NCBI GenBank assembly: GCA_029582155.1
Contig: CM055901.1
Span: 39,484,616 to 39,548,615, forward strand
Source of the DNA: Panopea generosa
Taxonomy: Eukaryota > Mollusca > Bivalvia > Adapedonta > Hiatellidae
Direction: 5' to 3'
Length of the DNA stretch: 64,000 bases
This document shows, piece after piece, positions 60,810-64,000 of this stretch (within the stretch, counting starts at the first letter, position 1; every line of letters starts with the position of its first letter). A program made the translations under genes and the position numbers. The notes under the pieces were generated by a model. It saw only the letters and a list, made by a program, of their open reading frames with translations. It did not search any database and was not told the DNA's origin.

Positions 60810-62452
60810 AACAAGAAATGTCACTGGTAAGTGTCACATGCCCCCCAAATGGTCTGTGAAAATTCTGATATATTCTATAATAATTAGCAATGTGTCCATG
60901 AATATCAAGAGTCATGGACTGGCGTTTCAGACTAAGACACAATTTCAATTTTACATTAAAGTATGACCTTTACAGGTAAATGCAGGTGACACATTATCAT
61001 GACATGTTGATCACTTGTGTCAAGCTATTTTAAAATCCCTCCATGTAAAACAAAGTTACAGACCAGACATGAAATATCAAACAAACTGAAAGTGTGACCT
61101 TGACCTTTAAGGTAAGGTTCTGGGTCTTAATGCGACACTTTGTCATGTCATGTTGATCAATTAATAAATTGAGCTAAGTGTTTTTTAAATCCATACATGT
61201 ATGATAAAGTTAGACTGTACTTGAAATATCAAACAGACTCAAATGATGTTGAATAAACCCAAAGTGTGACCTAGACCTAGGTACGGGTCTAGGTCTTACG
61301 TGCAACACATCGTCATGTCATCTTAATCAACTGAGTCAAGTTCAAGATAACATTACAGACCAGACATGAAATATCAAACAAATTAAAAGTATGACCTTGA
61401 CCTTTGAGGAAAGGTTCTTGGTCTGACACGCGACATTTCATCGTGTAATGTTGATCAACTGAGCTAAATGTTTTTGAAATTCAGGTGACAAAGTTACAGA
61501 CTGAACACAAAATCTCAAACAGACTGAAAGTGTCTTCAAACAATGTTAAATTGTGACCTTGACTTTTGAAGTGGGAGTCTGGGTGTTATGCGCGACACGT
61601 CGTCATGTTATGCTGATCATTTGTAGCAAGTATTTATAAAATCCATTTATGCATGACAAAGTTATAGGCAGAACATGAAATCTCACACTCAAAGTGTTGT
61701 CAAACAAACTCAAAGTATGACCTTGACCTTTAAGGTACGGGTGTGGGTCTTACGCACGACAAATCATCATGTCATGCTAATAAGTTGAGCTAAGTGTTTT
61801 TGTAATTTATCAATAGGTGACAAAGTTACAGACCGGACATGTAATCTCAAACAGACTGAAAGTGTGGTCCAACCAAGTTAAATGTGCGATCTTGACCTTT
61901 GAAGTGGGAGTCTGGGTGTAATTTGCCACACGCCGTCATGTTATTTTGATCATTTGTAGCAAGTATTTATAAAATCCATCTATGCATAACAAAGTTACAG
62001 GCCAGACAGAAAATCTCACACAGACTCGAAGTGTTGTCAAACAAACTCAAAGTGTGACCTTGACCTTTGAGGTATGGGTCTAGGTCTTACTCGTGACATG
62101 CCGTCACGTCATGCTGATGAATTGAGCCAAATGTTTTATAAATTTATCCATAGCTTACAAAGTTACAGGCCGGACATGAAATCTCAAACGGACTGAAAGT
62201 GTTGTCAAACAAAGTTAAATTGTGACCTTACCCTTTGAAGTGGGAGTCTGGGTGTTACGCGAAACACGTCGTCATTTTATGTTGATCATTTGTAGCAGGT
62301 ATTTATAAAATCTATCTATGCATGGTAAAGTTACAGGCCAGACACGAAATCACTCATAGATTCAAAGTGTTGTCAAACAAACTCAAAGTGTGACTTTGGC
62401 CTTTGAGGTATAGGTCTTACTTGAGACACGTCGTCATGTTACAGACCGTTAT
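60810..62452 (+). repeat. Dispersed family P, tandem units of about 165 bp
   Basis: The block starts ACAAGAAATGTCACTGGTAA. Units share TGTGACCTTGACCTTTGAGG, GGGTCTGGGTCTTACG, CGACACGTCGTCATGTTATG, TTGATCATTTGTAGCAAG and CATCTATGCATGACAAAGTT. Two alternating unit types (GAGGTATGGGTCT and GAAGTGGGAGTCT) form a higher-order period of about 330 bp. No coding function. The element at 13277-13645 is a short member. Confidence 0.85.
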
Positions 62453-62710
62453 CCATTCAAGTACACCACAAATGCATTTCAAATGCGTTTATTATGCCTT
62501 TCAAATGCGTTTATAACGTATTTCATATGCATTTTAGTTTCGTTTATGGTTTGCATTGTTGAATGATAAACAATGGAGAAAAATGCGAAATGCAGTTCAA
62601 AATGATAGTAATTGCATTTAAGCCTGCATTTGCATTCAAATCGTTTACCGTGTATCGTTTATCATTTAATGTTTACATGGCGTGTTCACCAATCGCATCA
62701 TCTCTGCAGT
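62453..62710 (+). mobile_element. Family B element, partial copy
   Basis: The copy begins CAGACCGTTATCCATTCAAG and continues with GCATTTCAAATGCG and ATGGTTTGCAT to CACCAATCGCATCATCTCTG. Its 3' half is missing, and family P sequence resumes at about 62711. Confidence 0.75.
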
Positions 62711-63530
62711 TATGCATGAGATAGGCAGAACATGAAATCTCACACTCAAAGTGTTGTCAAACAAACTCAAAGTATGACCTTGACCTTTAAGGTACGGGTG
62801 TGGGTCTTACGCACGACAAATCATCATGTCATGCTAATAAGTTGAGCATCACGTCATGCTAATAAGTTGAGCTAAGTGTTTTTGTAGTTTATCCATAGGT
62901 GACAAAGTTACAGACCGGACATGTAATCTCAAACAGACTGAAAGTGTGGTCCAACCAAGTTAAATGTGTGATCTTGACCTTTGAAGTGGGAGTCTGGGAG
63001 TAATTTGCCACACGCCGTCATGTTATTTTGATCATTTGTAGCAAGTATTTATAAAATCCATCTATGCATAACAAAGTTACAGGCCAGACAGGAAATCTCA
63101 CACAGACTCGAAGTGTTGTCAAACAAACTCAAAGTGTGACCTTGACCTTTGAGGTATGGGTCTAGGTCTTACTCGTGACATGCCGTCACGTCATGCTGAT
63201 GAATTGAGCCAAATGTTTTATAAATTTATCCATAGCTGACAAAGTTACAGGCCGGACATGAAATCTCAAACGGACTGAAAGTGTTGTCAAACAAAGTTAA
63301 ATTGTGACCTTGACCTTTGAAGTGGGAGTCTGGGTGTTACGCGCAACACGTTGTCATTTTATGTTGATCATTTGTAGCAGGTATTTATAAAATCTATCTA
63401 TGCATGGCAAAGTTACAGGCCAGACACAAAATCACTCATAGATTCAAAGTGTTGTCAAACAAACTCAAAGTGTGACTTTGGCCTTTGAGGTATAGGTCTG
63501 GGTCTTATTTGCGACACGTCGTCATGTTAC
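62711..63530 (+). repeat. Duplicate of family P block 61660-62452
   Basis: This block repeats 61660-62452 with an offset of about 1050-1078 bp and very few differences, including a local repeat of CATGCTAATAAGTTGAGC near 62830-62870. It is followed by another family B element, as in the original, so block and insertion were duplicated together. Confidence 0.85.
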
Positions 63531-64000
63531 AGACCGTTATCCATTCAAGTACACCACAAATGCATTTCAAATGAATTTATTATGCCATTCAAATGCGTTT
63601 GTAACGCATTTTATATGCATTTTAGTTTCGTTTATGGTTTGCATTGTTGAATGATAAACAATGGAGAAAAATGCGAAATGCAGTTCAAAGCGATAGTTAT
63701 TGCATTTAAGCCTGCATTTGCATTCGAATCTTTACCGTGTATCGTTTATCATTTAATGTTTACACGGCGTGTTCACCAATCACATCATCATTCTCTGGTT
63801 GTCAAATCGTAATACCAATAACAAAATATTTGGTTGCAGTAGAAATAATAGTTAGAACTATATATTTAACGAAATCACAAGGGTTTTATGATAGTATATT
63901 GATTGAAATCTTAAAATCTTTGTGAAAGATTGCTAACTATGCCTACCTGTTTTAGATATGATCTACCATATAAGTGATGATTTGTAGCATGACAGCAGAT
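63531..64000 (+). mobile_element. Family B element, longer copy, runs off the window
   Basis: The copy begins CAGACCGTTATCCATTCAAG and extends through ATGATTTGTAGCATGACAGC at the window end, matching 7152-7650 almost throughout. Its first about 260 bp are nearly identical to 62453-62710, consistent with the duplication. Confidence 0.75.

Noticed and set aside
58956..64000. Upstream PRKAA exons (activation loop, N-lobe)
   Set aside because: The minus strand was scanned for DFG, HRDLKPEN and APE-type motifs with splice sites, and none was found. They are presumably beyond the window.

Overview
The window is animal nuclear DNA, AT-rich and dominated by introns, satellites and small transposons. 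It is most likely from a bivalve mollusc. That placement is an inference from several dispersed repeat families I associate with clam and oyster genomes: blocks ending in a TGGCCTTTGGCCAG hairpin, a TGACCTTGACCTTTGAGG family, and tRNA-type SINEs. Genus cannot be set from the sequence alone.

The only host gene I can identify with confidence is on the minus strand: the catalytic alpha subunit of AMP-activated protein kinase (PRKAA). Five consecutive internal exons are visible at 57770-57839, 47083-47131, 33464-33569, 5259-5364 and 2263-2377. They have canonical AG/GT borders and compatible phases, and they encode the C-terminal lobe of the kinase domain and the start of the autoinhibitory domain. 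First and last exons are absent, so probably the whole 64 kb lies inside this one gene. The introns measure about 10.6, 13.5, 28.1 and 2.9 kb, and their size comes from repeats.

From low to high coordinates: 1-5 kb holds a P2X7-tail-like fragment, a fold-back element with two retroposons nested in it, and a short tandem repeat. 5.7-7.7 kb holds an element broken by two oppositely oriented insertions. 9.8-19.7 kb holds fold-back and TIR elements plus long blocks of two related dispersed families. 20.1-22.8 kb is a 30-bp satellite containing a reverse transcriptase remnant. 22.8-24.6 kb is a complete but broken PIF/Harbinger transposon with TTA target duplications. 25.1-27.4 kb and 44.1-46.8 kb are two copies of a non-coding transposon flanked by TTAA. 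28.3-29.3 kb is a second Harbinger-like element. 36.6-43.8 kb is a 60-bp satellite split by a TTAA-flanked insertion carrying an intact 342-codon ORF that joins a Mutator-like N-terminus to an exonuclease lacking its first catalytic motif. 51.5-57.76 kb is a 67-bp satellite. 58-64 kb holds further short tandem arrays and a dispersed tandem family rich in AGGTCA-type half-sites.

The most interesting observation is that the 67-bp satellite (about 93 copies) appears to have been built from the adjacent PRKAA exon. It runs up to that exon nearly in register, and its monomer resembles the last coding bases plus the splice-donor region, with the donor GT changed to AT. No previously undescribed defence or multi-gene system is visible.
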